Below, one piece after another: positions 1 through 12,085 of a stretch of 64,000 bases of DNA (position 1 is the stretch's first letter; every line of letters starts with the position of its first letter). Location of the stretch: positions 124,001 to 188,000 of the forward strand of contig JAVXUO010000235.1 of the NCBI GenBank assembly GCA_033065855.1, read 5' to 3'. Made by a program: the position numbers and the translations under genes. This DNA comes from Escallonia rubra. Taxonomy: Eukaryota > Streptophyta > Magnoliopsida > Escalloniales > Escalloniaceae. The notes beneath the pieces were generated by a model. The model ran no database searches and was not told the origin of the DNA. It worked only from the letters and a program-made list of their open reading frames with translations.

Positions 1-550
1 GGATTTCCTGGAACGATGGAAGTTTGAAAACCATGGCTTATCTTCTGTTTACCTTTTTCTAATTATGAAAGAATTATGTGCGTGTATTATGGATAACATG
101 TAGGGGTTGAAGTTCTTAAAGCAAGTAAAGTAAGGACATTAAAAAGAAGAGAATATAAAAATTGCTGATACAAGAATATGGACATAGATATTTAACGTGA
201 TTCGACCTCTTACCTATGTGTACACGAAAGACAACGAGGATGTTGGAAAGTTGCGAGAAAACATTCACTCAGCCACGAAGACACAATTTTCAGCACCCAA
301 CTCATTTTACTATTTTTCTGTCGGTCGGCTTTTCAGATTGGCCTTTGAGTTATAATCATAAGCTCTCAATGTTTTACACTCTTTTTAACTCTCTGCCGCT
401 AATTCAAGGTGTATCATTTCATTTAGCTCTCAAGAGACAAGTCTTGGTTTGCAGAATCTTTCTGCCTAGTTCTTCTTTTATAGAAGTAGTACGCGGGGGT
501 GTTGTAATTTTTAAAGTATTTAAATGACATTCACATAACTCGTCACTTAG
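1..550. other. Intergenic, no gene seen
   Basis: AT-rich sequence left of the first LTR. One 103-codon open frame (216-527) has no recognisable domain and no neighbouring exon that would extend it, so I do not call it. Confidence 0.6.
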
Positions 551-1269
551 CATAGTGATGCCAAGGAAATGGGTTCGAGCTTACGTGGAGGTGCCACAAA
601 GGCTGCAGTCCGTGTCAGCTTCCAAGTATGTTGATGTGAGACACGGCAAGGGTGGAACAAGGGCAGAGACCAAGGGCTTCCCAGACAGAACTCGAGGGTG
701 GCAGTGCTGCGAGGGCGATAGCGCGAGATGAATACACGATGACAGTCACAGTCCGATGCTTAGGTCCAGAGTCAGGGTACTGTATGTTTCTCTCTCTAGA
801 ATTCTAGAGTGAGAAAGTGAAAATGTCCAAATGTTATCCCCTGTTATCTCCTCAAATGAATTCTCAAGACCTCTATTTATAGAGATTGAGATGATGATGT
901 CATTAACCGACACGTGGCGCTCCCCGGGAGTGACACGTCACCGGGGGGTCCACAGATGCCGGTGCTCCACGGACTGTCAGATCGCATATTCAACCGGCCT
1001 GCTCCTCACAGCGTCGCTCTGTCTGTCTGGAAAGACTGGCTCCCACCGCATCGGTGTGGCCAGAGAACCCCCTTGATCTAGCCTCCAATCCAAGCCCTTG
1101 CGGAGTCCCACAGGCCTGGCAGCGGTAGGGAAGACCCGACGCCCAACTGCCAGGTGAACTAGGCGCGATGCCCTCCGAAGACCTGCTCCCGTCTCGGAGT
1201 GACCCGGGGGTCATAGTCCCTAGGGGTGCCGACGCAAGCCCCCAGTGCCGGAGCACGTAGGCCAGTCAC

Positions 1270-1935
1270 GCAGGCACCCTGACGGAGATAGTGTCCCGGA
1301 GGAGTCGTCTATTCCGCAGGCCAAGGTAGCATCCCGGAGGAGCCGTCTACCCGGCCGGCCAAGGTAGCATCCCGGAGGAGCCGTCTACCTGGCGGAAGGG
1401 GAGTTGAAGAGCTCCCTGGCAGAGATAGTGTCCCGGAGGAGTCGTCTATTCCGCAGGCCAAGGTAGCATCCCGGAGGAGCCGTCTACCCGGCCGGCCAAG
1501 GTAGCATCCCGGAGGAGCCGTCTACCTGGCGGAAGGGGAGTTGAAGAGCTCCCTGGCAGAGATAGTGTCCCGGAGGAGTCGCCTATCCCTGCGGGTGAGT
1601 CCTTATGCCGGAGCACTTGGAGCGAGTCAAGGTAGCATCCCGGAGGAGCCGTCTACCCGACTGGCCGAGGTAGCATCCCGGAGGAGCCGTCTACCTGGCG
1701 GAAGGGGAGTTGAAGAGCTCCCTGGCAGAGATAGTGTCCCGGAGGAGTCGCCTATCCCCGCGGGTGAGTCCTTATGCCGGAGCACTCGGAGCATGTCAAG
1801 GTAGCATCCCGGAGGAGCCGTCTACCCGACTGGCCGAGGTAGCATCCCGGAGGAGCCGTCTACCTGGCGGAAGGGGAGTTGAAGAGCTCCCTGGCGGAGA
1901 TAGTGTCCCGGAGGAGTCGCCTATCCCCGCAGATG
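1270..1935. repeat. Higher-order tandem array inside LTR copy 1
   Basis: Short units carrying GTAGCATCCCGGAGGAGCCG alternate with variants reading GATAGTGTCCCGGAGGAGTCG. They form a higher-order repeat of roughly 140-150 bp that recurs at least four times. Open frames through this block are repeat artefacts rather than genes. The same motifs, inverted, occur at about 49800-50500. Confidence 0.85.
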
Positions 1936-2039
1936 ATGTACACTCCGGAGAGTGGGTTGAAGCATGTTCTATGACCAAGGCAAGGTGCACATGGTGTGAT
2001 GAATGAGTGTGGTGCCCGGAGGCATGATGACATGATTGT

Positions 2040-2470
2040 GGCGCATGGGCGCGATGAAGTGAGTAAGGTGCCCGAGGGCATGTCTATGTCAATGGCGCGG
2101 CGCATGGGCGCGACGGAGTGCGTAAGGTGCCGGGGGCATGTTTGTGTCAATGGTGGCGCATGGGCGCGACAGAGTGCGTAAGGTGCCGGGGGCATGTTTG
2201 TGTCAATGATGGCGCATGGGCGCGACAGAGTGCGTAAGGTGCCGGGGGCATGTTTGTGTCAATGATGGCGCATGGGCGCGACAGAGTGCGTAAGGTGCCA
2301 GGGGCACGTTGGTGTCAATGGTGGCGCATGGGCGCGACAAAGTGCGTATAGTGCCGGGGGCACGTTGGTGTCAATGGTGGCGCATGGGCGCGACAAAGTG
2401 CTTATGGTGCCGGGGGCACGGTAGTGTGACAGAGAGCCTGGAGGCACGGCTGTATCAGCGGCGCGGCGCA
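2040..2470. repeat. Tandem array, about 56 bp unit
   Basis: A unit of about 56 bp contains GGCGCATGGGCGCGAC and GGTGCCGGGGGCA. It repeats about seven times with small substitutions and lies within LTR copy 1. Confidence 0.85.
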
Positions 2471-2564
2471 CGGGCGCGGCGGAGTGTTGGAGTGTGACGC
2501 CCGGACGTCGGTGACGGGGGTCATGAAGACGACGTCCGGGCGACGGATGATGAGCGTCGTGGAG

Positions 2565-2680
2565 TTGTGTCTAGGCGACGGGGTCGCGGAGTTGTGTCCG
2601 GGCGACGGGGGTCGCGGAGTTGTGTCCGGGCGACGGGGGTCGCGGAGTTGTGTCCGGGCGACGGGGGTCGCGGAGTTGAT
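2565..2680. repeat. Tandem array, 28 bp unit
   Basis: A 28 bp unit (GTGTCCGGGCGACGGGGGTC plus GCGGAGTT) repeats three to four times within LTR copy 1. Confidence 0.85.
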
Positions 2681-2910
2681 GGACGACGGACGTCGTGAAG
2701 TTGATGTACGAACGGATGTCGGGAGGTTGTTGCAGGACGGACGTCGCGAGGTTGATGTACGAACGTCCGTAAGGTGATGCACGACGGACGTCGCGAGGTT
2801 GATGTACGAACGTCCGTAAGGTGATGCACGACGGACGTCGCGAGGTTGATGTACGAACGTCCGTAAGGTGATGCACGACGGACGTCGCGAGGTTGATGTA
2901 CGAATGATGG
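2675..2910. repeat. Tandem array, 47 bp unit
   Basis: A unit of about 47 bp containing GACGGACGTCGCGAGGTTGA and GTACGAACGTCCGTAAGGTG repeats four to five times. It is CpG-rich and lies within LTR copy 1. Confidence 0.85.
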
Positions 2911-3290
2911 GCGAAGGGCGTCGCGAAGGATGTAAGGCCTCTTGAAGAGAAGTGAAGGTGCTAAGGATAGAGGCCAAAGGCCAACCCTTCAGGGAAGGCC
3001 GAGGCCGACCCCAAGGGGGAGGCCAAGGCCAACTTCTTTGGGCAAGTGCCATGGCGCAGCGACGGACAATGTGCGAAGTGCGACGGTCGAAGCGTGATGC
3101 GGCGTCGCACGATGATGAGTTTCTTGGCGACGAAGTCGCGTAGAAGAAGTAAGAAGTGCACGTGACTTGAGCGTGCACGCTTTGACCGGTTGTGAGCGTT
3201 GAAAATGTATGTTGCTTGTGCGGACGTGTCGTGCAAAGTGGGACCGTGGTGGGCCTTTGGGTACGACCAGAATAGGTTGGGAACACATAG

Positions 3291-4370
3291 TAAGGTTGAA
3301 AAGTTAGCCTTCCATCAAGTGTGTGAACTTCTTGTTTTATCTCATGCTTGTCTCGACAAATGAGTTTAAGACAAAAACACCAACACCATGCATGTGTGCA
3401 AAGGATACTTGTACCGGGGGATGAAACTTTGTGCTGGATAGCAGCCGAGTCTTCAACGGGGATTTTCTGGTCCGACTTCTTGATTATATGAAGTGAAGAA
3501 CATTTTAAAGAAGAAGGTGAATGATGTTTCAGGGTGTTTGTCCCTTTCTTTTCCTGTTAAGTTTTCAGAATGGATGCCGTTAAATCATGGTACACAAAGA
3601 ATAGTTGAATTAAGTGAGCAAGGAATTACTTAAATGCTGCAAAAGGAGAACAAGTAACTTTCTTTCCATAACTCTTATGTTTAAATATCTTGCACAACCA
3701 CAGATGCACTTATTCTGTGCAAACTCTATGCCAATTATGGGAATCAACAAAGGAATATAGAAAGTGTTTTTGGAAAAGTCATCAAATGGAAGAAGGATGC
3801 ATTTGGTGTCTCCTACAATACACAGTTTGGTGTTCTTCCACTGCGCTGGGCTGCAAAATTGAAGAGACCTGTAAAGGTTGATTGACCATAGTCGCACATA
3901 TAATGGGTAAAAGCAACCGACGTCTCTAATAGAATAGTCAGGTTGATTAATATGTCATGCAGCAGTTAATGGCTTGGATTAGATGGAAGCAATGTAACCT
4001 AATACGAGACAATGTGCGTCACAAATGTTCTGACTTTCGTTTGACTAAACGATTAGAAACCTCTAATAATCCTTCAATAATGATACTTTTATTAAGTATA
4101 TATTCACGTTTCAACAGCAAGTGGAAATTAGGGTATTAAGCCCAATGGAAACTGTTATAATAAGTTTGAAGAAAGGGTCTTTTTCTCGCATCCATTCTTT
4201 AATTTGTTAGTCTCATAGTCAATACCTACTAATAATACTGTTTGATCTTCTTTCAGTCAACCATGTCCAAAAGAAGCCACCTTTAACTGCCTGGCCTCCT
4301 CGTTCTATTAGACTCAATAGTCAACCAGTGAGAATATTTAGTACCACAATAATGGTTACAGTATAGAGTG
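3291..4370. other. Intergenic, nothing recognised
   Basis: AT-rich sequence with only short, unsupported open frames. No repeat or splice structure was recognised. Confidence 0.5.
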
Positions 4371-4378
4371 CCTTTGAA

Positions 4379-4706
4379 CGAAGAATTCCAATATAACATG
4401 GATTTCCGTACGCTTACTATATTCGTTTTCTGTTTTTTGTAATGATGATGAAAAATATTATTTTTTTGCGTACTTTTACCATTTTCTGTTTTCGTTTTGA
4501 ATAAAATTACTCAAATAGTAACAAAAAACTTTAGGCGCTTTCAGCTTTTTTCACTCAAAACTTAACCCAATATAAGAAAAAATAGCTAATTTTTTTTTTT
4601 GTGAAAATGATAAAAGTACAGGAATGGATTTTCAAACTGAATATAAAAATCATGAAAATGAAAACAGAAAACAAATATGGTAAGCGTACAGGGCCTAAAG
4701 TTCCTT
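4379..4706. mobile_element. Possible hAT-type MITE
   Basis: A 328 bp segment is flanked by the direct 8 bp repeat CCTTTGAA (4371-4378 and 4707-4714). Inside, GTACGCTTACTATATTCGTTTTCTG on one side (from 4408) faces its approximate reverse complement ending at 4689. The inverted repeats are offset by about 12 bp from the ends, so the call is tentative. Confidence 0.35.
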
Positions 4707-4966
4707 CCTTTGAAAATACTTTCATTTCAAAGTTGTGTTTGGATAGTGTTTTCAGTGATATGGGTATTTGGGATATCGTGTAGTATAATACTGAAGATTA
4801 CAAGGATAATACTCATTAACATATATAGACTTTCTCTTTAATAAGTATAATACTGGATATGTGAATTTGTCTGAAAAATATAGTGAATTTATCATTACAC
4901 ATATTCTGTTCATATGATGTAATATATATAGCACATGGTCTTTAGTATAGTAAAAAAGTCCCAGTT

Positions 4967-5083
4967 GTTGATGTGGTTTAGCCGGTGTTTTTATTTTGTT
5001 TGGCCGGATGCTGAGTAGCTTAGGTTGATGTGGTTGCAGTACTGGTGTTTCTATGTTGCTTGGCCGGAAGTTAAGTAGCTTAG
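4967..5083. repeat. Direct tandem duplication, about 58 bp x2
   Basis: Two imperfect copies run from GTTGATGTGGTT to GTAGCTTAG (4967-5023 and 5024-5083). Both carry GTTTGGCCGGA or GCTTGGCCGGA in the middle. Confidence 0.75.
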
Positions 5084-6139
5084 GGAGGAGAGTCAGGCTC
5101 GGAGGGTGAGAGGGGGTGGGGGGTTGGAGAAAATTATCATCCTTTTAATTTAGGCCAAAAATTATCCCACGTCATTAACTGAGAATTTGACAAAAAAAAC
5201 TAGTATACACTGGGGTATTTGAACTGGGTATTTGGGTCACCCACCCTCCTCAAATTTCCCCTAGATCCTCTCTCAGAGTTACAAAAAGAGATTTCATTAA
5301 AGGAAGGAGATTCACGATAGAAGTGAAATCCTCAATTGAAACACCTTATCCAAATGTACTGCTATTGTACTAGGACGAGTCATCAAGGCTTCATTTTTGT
5401 GATAAAAGGATGTTAATTTAGCAAAAAAGGTAAGATTCACGCTATCACATTTATGAAAACATTTATAAATCCGTTATTTACCTGCATAAAGCGGTATGCA
5501 TGTACTCTTAACGACAATTCTCGCAAGTCTTCTAGCTATGACTTGTGAGGATTAGTTACAACCAGTTTTCTCAAAGAACGATCCAAGTAACTGAAAAATG
5601 ATAATCCAAGAGATTTTGGATTTTTGATACTTTTTCCCTTTGGTGCTTTGTATCGAGTAAGTTGCCCATGCCTTTATGTCAGCTCATTGATTGAAGTAAT
5701 AGCCAATCGCTATTCCATTGCTTAGCGATGACTTTAGGGTGCAAAACCATTGGTTTGGGCGGACTGGTACTGTGTTAGAGAAGAAAAATACATTATCTGC
5801 TTTTGCAAGGAACTATATGAACTTTCCACACAAATTATAGAAGTAAGATTTGTCCATAGACTGCTGGAATGGGCAATTGCAAGCAAAATGTATAGCAAAT
5901 TAATAGTGTGTTAAAAAGTTGTTGCTGAACCTATTCTAAGCAATCCTTTCAGCTAGCATCATCATGTACAAGTTTTTCCCGACTTACGAGGGTGTTCGAA
6001 GCTTCAGGATGCCCCAAACTTGATGCAGGAAGTTGATTTTCTTCCTGAGAAACACAAGCTATTTAAGCTGCTAATGTTACTATACACAATTTGCTGGCTA
6101 AAACCGCCTCCAGAGCATGCAGTTGAGACTCCAGTGGCG
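5084..6139. other. Intergenic, nothing recognised
   Basis: No coding, RNA or repeat feature could be supported here. Confidence 0.5.
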
Positions 6140-6702
6140 CTGCCGTCACAGAGTATACTGATCAGTGCTTGGCCCAAAATTTAGTTCATTCAATTGAGAG
6201 AAATTAGGTGATCCAAGGAGAGTGTTTTGAAGGAGGCTTATACTTGTGAGTTGCAGTAAGTTTTGTAGTTGGATGTTTGCAATACGAGTGGTATTGGGAT
6301 GTAGCCTAAGAGCAGTGTCCCAAGGATTGATATCAAGTTCTTCAAGTACGGAATAGACAGAAAGTGACAAAGATTAACAAAGAAACTGAGATCAGAATTT
6401 GGTTGGCGGGTGTTGGGGTCGATACCCATCTGCAGAAGCTTCGTTCATTTGATGAATGTTCCATTATTTATTGTCCTCTCTGGAAGAGAAGCAGCAATCC
6501 TTGACCACCTGCAAGTACATTTTATACCTAAATACATATAAACTCACACTCGATAAAAGGTCGGCTTAGTATACAAGACTCTACTCAGGCTACTGTGATG
6601 ACAGTACGTCAATATTTGTAGTACGCGTGAGAGAAAACACATGGATGGAGTCCATGGCCCCTTCTTCAAACCGCACTCAGTACAGCACGGAGACCTACTT
6701 GA
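6140..6702 (-). pseudogene. Decayed R2R3-MYB copy
   Basis: On the minus strand this matches the intact MYB at 12086-13380 in order. The N-terminal [13 protein letters not shown] segment lies near 6650-6700, the R3 end (WSRIA.SLPERT) begins after an intact CAG acceptor near 6515, then [13 protein letters not shown] and RIANIQLQNLLQ follow. The start codon is lost (CAAGTAGG in place of ATGGGTAGG). Most of R2 and the first half of R3 are deleted, an in-frame stop follows the LPERT block, and at least one frameshift separates the C-terminal pieces. It cannot make a DNA-binding MYB. It is the degenerate partner of a tandem duplication that also includes upstream flank. Confidence 0.85.
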
Positions 6703-9014
6703 AAAGAGAGAGAGACCATCGATGCGAAGTGGACTTATCCTTCTGTTATTCAGGCTCTTGAAGTTCATGATCATGAAATAAGCAGAAGAAACAACCTAAT
6801 GCAGACCAAGGGATAGCCTACGAACCCCGTAAAAGTACACAAAAGAGGATATCAAACAAAACAAAGATTCAAGTCGGAGAGAGGGACATTAGATGAGGCT
6901 CAAAGGAGCAGCCAAAACCCCTGATAGCAGCCAGGCACTGCTATACTAGAACTCTCATCGCACTTCTAATAGATTTGAGTTTTTGGAAATGTCGAGCAAG
7001 CGTGCTTCTTCACGCTTGAGAATTCATTAAGCATTCTCATTTTCTTGTTCTGCATTGGGAGCAAAGTATTGATTCGTGAAATTATTCAATGATCCTAGAT
7101 CGACTACCGCAATCTTAAAGTACCGTCGGACTTATCGTATAACTGTTTTGATCAGTCCATACCGTTAGCCACCGTATTCTTTTTCCCCTTTTTCTTTCCT
7201 TGGGTTGCTTATTTTCAATCACGTAATGCCTCCATGTAACGAACAAATTAAAGGGTAGTTACTCATAAGCAAAATAAAGTTGCGAAATACGGTACAAGAA
7301 CTAAAAAAAAGAAAAAAACAAATCATGAACTTTTTCTCTTGAAAGGTAAACCTAATTCATTTTCATGCCAAAGTTATTAATTTTATGGTTTCTGCTGGAT
7401 TTCGAAAAATCCGTGTCAAATCGAGTTCTTTAAACCTTGGAATACTTAACTTTGCCATACTTCTAAATCGCTGAATTTGGAACTTTGTCCATGTGATTGC
7501 TAAGTAATTAGACCGCTTGTCCTAATCCAAACCCCATTGTCAAAGACAAAGTAGTCATCATTGTTGTCATTTGCCTCAATTCTTCTTCTTTTAAAAATAA
7601 AACCTAACAACATTATTGTCTCTAACTGCTCTATGTTCGTTGGTGTTCTGTGGTTCGTCCTCCCTTCACGAAACATGGTTTTAATAATCAAGTGTCCTTC
7701 AATTTTAATATTCTTTGAGTCTGTTATTCAAATTCAACACTCAAAAAAAAAAAAAAAAAAAAAATGAAACAAAGAGAAGTGTGCGTCATACTGTTAGAAG
7801 AAAGGTGTACATGAAGTTGACAGTCAAGGAAGACCACCTTATCAAATGGAAGCCACCGTGAAGAAGATTAGAAGATTTAGGCGGATCTTGCAGGTCGTCT
7901 TCAAGGTTTGTTAATTTATTGATTCTTCCGGTTTCTGGGACTGCCCACGGCAACGAAGAAGGAGAGAGAAGAAGAGACGATCGATCAACTCTATTAAAAG
8001 ATTCGTAGTGACACTTTTTTAGGTACTAATTTATTTATAGCGACTGCGGAAAGTACAATCATACTAAGCAATATATGGAGTGCTACAACCTTCAAGCTTT
8101 AGGAGGCAACAAATACCCAAAAATGCAAATAGATAAATAAATAAAGAGAATATGAGTAATTAGCATCCTTAGCTGGAAACTTTTTGGCCCAAACTTTTCT
8201 TTTACCAACTTGAACCATTGAGTTCATTAACTAGTATTAGAAGGTTTTAACCAACAACTTGCAATTGCTTTAGGTGTTGTTGGTTGCTAAAGGTGTCCTT
8301 ATGGTCGCTTTACTTATGAAGGACAAATTCGAGCTACAATCGAGGTTGTAACGTACTTGAGATTACAAAATCTCTCTATAGCGGCAATTAACGGCTGTTA
8401 AATATGGTTATGACATTCTTGCATAAAATTTCAGCCATAACCTTTAGCAGCACTTCTCAAAGTCTGGCTTGCAGCGAAACCTATTTCACTTATAGATACC
8501 AATAAAAGGTAAAATGTGCATTTTTGGCAGCCAAACCTATTTCACTTATAAATACCAATAAAAGTTAAATATGCATCTTTCGCGGTTTATAACCTCAAGT
8601 ATCACTAAAAAGAGACAAAATGTGATGTTAATTGTCAAAGCTTAGTGACCAACTTAAAAGTATGCTTGTAAGACAGGTAAGCCCACGAGGTATAATTAAG
8701 AAGTAGCTTCACGATTTATCTCTAGCCGATATGGGATATAACTTAACGTTAATGAATAGATTTTAGTTGGAGCTTATAATTATTGCTAAATGAGGTCTGC
8801 TATCTTTAGAATTTACAAGTTTTATTTTTCGGCCGAGTAATCGGTAATTAACTTTTAATTTTTATTTCTATCATGTTCTTGCACTCTAAGATAGATTTGT
8901 CAGAAGAAATTAACTGAAACAACGAAAAATTAGAATTAAAAAAAAAAAGAAATGGAAGTCGGAAATTCTAAGTGGAAATTACTCAATCTAACTAATATGG
9001 TTTGACCTCTTAAA
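6703..9014. other. Intergenic; short repeats only
   Basis: Contains an A-tract at 7742-7763 and a 56 bp-spaced direct duplication of AAACCTATTTCACTTATA (8477-8581). No gene was recognised. Confidence 0.5.
8477..8581. repeat. Direct duplication, 56 bp period x2
   Basis: AAACCTATTTCACTTATAGA and TACCAATAAAAGG at 8477 recur at 8533 with a few substitutions. Confidence 0.8.
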
Positions 9015-9300
9015 GGTGAAGGTTTCTCAATTCTTAAAGCCCATTACCAGACAGTGATATATTTTGGTACTATTTGTCAATGAGGAGATAGAAAGATGGT
9101 AAGATATGCTTGGAAATATTCCACCACTCTTACCTCATTTGCTCCATGTTACAAGTCTATCAGGTTTACAAAATATTATAAGAATATGATTGTGATAGTA
9201 AACTTAACAAAGACCATGGTCTTAATTGTTTATTATAAGCTACGTGACGCTTTAGTTGTCCGTTATTAATTACTTTAAAGAAACTTCATAGATCGGGTTC
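9015..9300. repeat. Segmental duplication flank (copy A)
   Basis: Aligns by eye with 16330-16667. Both contain GGTAAGATATGC, TCCACC, TTACCTCATT, CAAGTCTATCA and later GAAACTTC.TAGAT. Each copy lies upstream of a minus-strand MYB copy (6140-6702 or 12086-13380), so the duplicated unit includes gene and promoter side. Confidence 0.7.
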
Positions 9301-12085
9301 TTCTAGTTCACATTGTTGTGAGAAAAGAAACTTGATAGTCACGAAAAGTTTCTTTATTCAGACTTTGTTACTAAATGTATCTTTTTGTCCGTGTTACTTA
9401 TATTTGTGAATTTTATAAGGGAGAGAAAGGAACCATAGTTTGCAAGTTTTTAGAAGGGGAAAAAAGAAGAAAAAAATTAACAAAGAAAATAAAAACAGCT
9501 AAAATGTTTGACATCTTTTCATCTCAAATCTTTCTCTCCATTAATGAGAAGAAATGAAGAGAAAGGAAAGTAAGGTACTAAAACACTAAAAATATACCAA
9601 CATTTGAAGTCTTTCATCTTTCATCTTTCAACAAAAACTAACACCACATTTTTTTTTATAAGAAAATGGCATTTTAGTAAGAATAAATATTTTTTTTTAC
9701 TTGTTTTCCTCTCTCCAAAAATAACTTTCTCTTCTATTCCAAACCCACAAACACAACGAAATAAATTCAAAATTCTTTCTTTTCTTTTCTCTTCTTTTCA
9801 ATCAAAACTCACAAACAGAGGTTCCTGAACTTTTGTTTGTTTAGTTTTTTGTCTATAGGTTCCGCTGAAAGATACACATCTCTAGCTGATTGTATTTTCA
9901 CTCGTCTCCTTCGATCAATCCAACATGGTAATTAACTTTTTTTTCAACTCATAAATCACTTTACAAGTGCAAGTACTGATTTTTCGTGCAGAAAAGAAGT
10001 TCTTTTTAGGGGTGAACCATTAGGTAAAAAGGCATCAGTAGTCCAAATGGTTCGTTTGGACCTCTCATCTGAAGCAACTAGCAAGAAAGTAATCGTCACA
10101 AAAGATATGGAGCACCAGCAACACAAAGGGATCGTCACTGATAGTCACATTTTTTCACACATATTACAGATATAATAATGCTCTAAGGACGCTTGGACGA
10201 ACATAAATAAGCAAGTTGTTTAGTAACGAATAGATCAAAGATTAGGTTTGATTTTTCTATTATATACTATGGTCTTGGTTTTAGATTGATTCAGGTTATG
10301 CTCATTACTCAAAGGTGACATATCTTTATTCTTGGCTATTTTTGACTATGAGGGGGGTAGAAGATGGTATGTTAGGGTGGGATTTAATTTATTGGCCGTT
10401 ACTTCATTTGCAATCACAATCATAGTCCAAAACTCTGCTTCGTGGAAGCTCCGCCGATATTTTATCGTAATAACTCCACATTTTTTTTTTAAAGAAGCTT
10501 CCCAAATTGAACAAAAATGGAAAAAATAACTATAAGAAGCTTCCTAAAGTCATGTTGTTTTAGTTGGCAAACGAGGTTTCTTCTAGAATTGATACCTATC
10601 GTTGATCATTCATTAATTACGAGACTCGTAAGTGCTTTTGATCGGTCCACTGTCAACACTAGCGATGATACATAGATTATCAGTCCACCGCCACGATCCA
10701 ATCAGTTCTTTCGAATCGTCCTAAAACACGATTTATCGTTATAATATAATTTCCGATAATACTACTCATGTCTTTTTGTAGCAAAAAGTTAGATCTTATA
10801 CTGCGATATACACTGGTCTAGAGTGTTGCGGTCATCCTCTCCTTCCGGTCATAGCCTTATCTGGCGATGCGTGGCATTCAGCTACAATCTGCCAATCTGG
10901 TAGGTTGGTACAGTGTTGTGTAGTAGTTAATGGCTTGAAACTCACGAAACGAATAATCTTATCGCATTGGTGAGAGACAGGGTGACATGGTGTAGGTTAT
11001 TTGCATCTTTTCACCTTTTGATTTGTCTTATGAGTTGTGACTCATCAGAGGGAACAGTACATCACCAATCAAGTTGGAAATATGGGGAACATTTTTCACC
11101 TTGGCGTAGTACTGTATAAAGTACTTTTTTTTTCATGAAAAAGAGTTGAACATGAGATAACGAAGATGGATGTAGCTGTTTAATGATTATAATTGCACCA
11201 TATAATATCATATGGATAAAGGTAATGCCGTGGCTGATCGATGCCCTGAATAGAAAAGCTATCGTTCCGTGTTTGATGATCCGAGAATGGAAATCACAAA
11301 AAGGATCCTTGTACGCGAAATCCGTGTGACCTTCAAATATGCAGTTATTGTACAGAATATGTGAAAACTCTTTTGCGAGAACACTAGATATTATTGAAGG
11401 CGGTGGACCATTTTCATGCATCTAGTTAATTTATGTTGCAAAAGAGCTTACTCATTTCTGTGGGCAACCAACTGGTCCTTTTCTCAGCTAACCTTTGTCT
11501 ACTCAACTATCCCTTTCATTGATTTCAACTTTTTTTTTCTCCTTTCCTTCAACCATTGGGGGGTATTATTACGAGTTCCAAGTGGCATTTTTGCGTTAAT
11601 TTTAATGTTTTCCACTATCAAATTTGGAGCTGAAACATGAATCAAATCAAGCAATTAGTAGTTTAACTTAGAAATGAATAACATCTGTAGGAAAAAAGTT
11701 GTATAAGCTGAGAGTCTGCTGGTTTACAATTTGTACACTCACAAACATCGTAGAGCCAATTGGAAATCTATCGCCTGATTAACCTGTAAATTAGCTAGTA
11801 TGCAAGCTTTATTCCCAACTCTTTTCTATATGTGTTTCCTAGAGATGATAACACAATGTATTTGTTTCGTGCCAATGTGTATCTACAGTGTAATGAATTC
11901 AGTTTATGTAACTACAATATAACTGATCGACCATGACATCCATGCGAACGCCTTTAACATTTACCTGCATGACAAAAAAATGCTCATTAAAAGACCTCCA
12001 AATAATATTGAAAAGTCTCGCTCAATGTCCAATTATAACCTGCATTTTGAAAATAAAATGAAGTGTTTGGAGAGCAAAAAAATAC
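9301..12085. other. Intergenic, no gene supported
   Basis: Includes a CT-rich stretch (9600-9920), a short ATG followed at once by a GTAATT donor-like site (9925), and an open stretch at 9992-10170 that I cannot match to any family. A 119-codon minus frame at 11062-11421 shows no domain and is probably chance. Confidence 0.45.

Larger units (their letters stand above)
556..3285 (-). mobile_element. Solo giant LTR of a retrotransposon (copy 1)
   Basis: A 2730 bp segment begins TGATGCC and ends GGGAACA on the plus strand, so on the minus strand it reads TGTTCCC...GGCATCA. It is flanked by a perfect 5 bp duplication CATAG (551-555 and 3286-3290). A second, opposite-strand copy lies at 49059-51254. 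On the minus strand a TATAAATAG box (73-81 of the 800s, i.e. 873-881) lies about 320 bp before the LTR end, as expected for U3-R-U5. No gag-pol, PBS or PPT adjoins it, so a solo LTR is the simplest reading. The family is unknown; the length and GC-rich arrays suggest a large Ty3/gypsy-type element, which is inference. Confidence 0.8.

Noticed and set aside
1270..2910. CRISPR-like look of regular repeats
   Set aside because: Units are contiguous tandem repeats without unique spacers, in a plant LTR.
831..3286. Many overlapping 60-294 codon frames on both strands in the first 3.3 kb
   Set aside because: They arise from GC-rich tandem repeats inside a solo LTR; both strands and several frames stay open together and no domain is present.
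9992..10170. Open stretch after a CAG-like acceptor with an upstream ATG|GTAATT
   Set aside because: No protein family is recognisable, and splicing the ATG to this acceptor does not give the open frame.
11062..11421. 119-codon minus frame
   Set aside because: No domain, no homologous copy in the duplicated segment, and composition like the AT-rich background.
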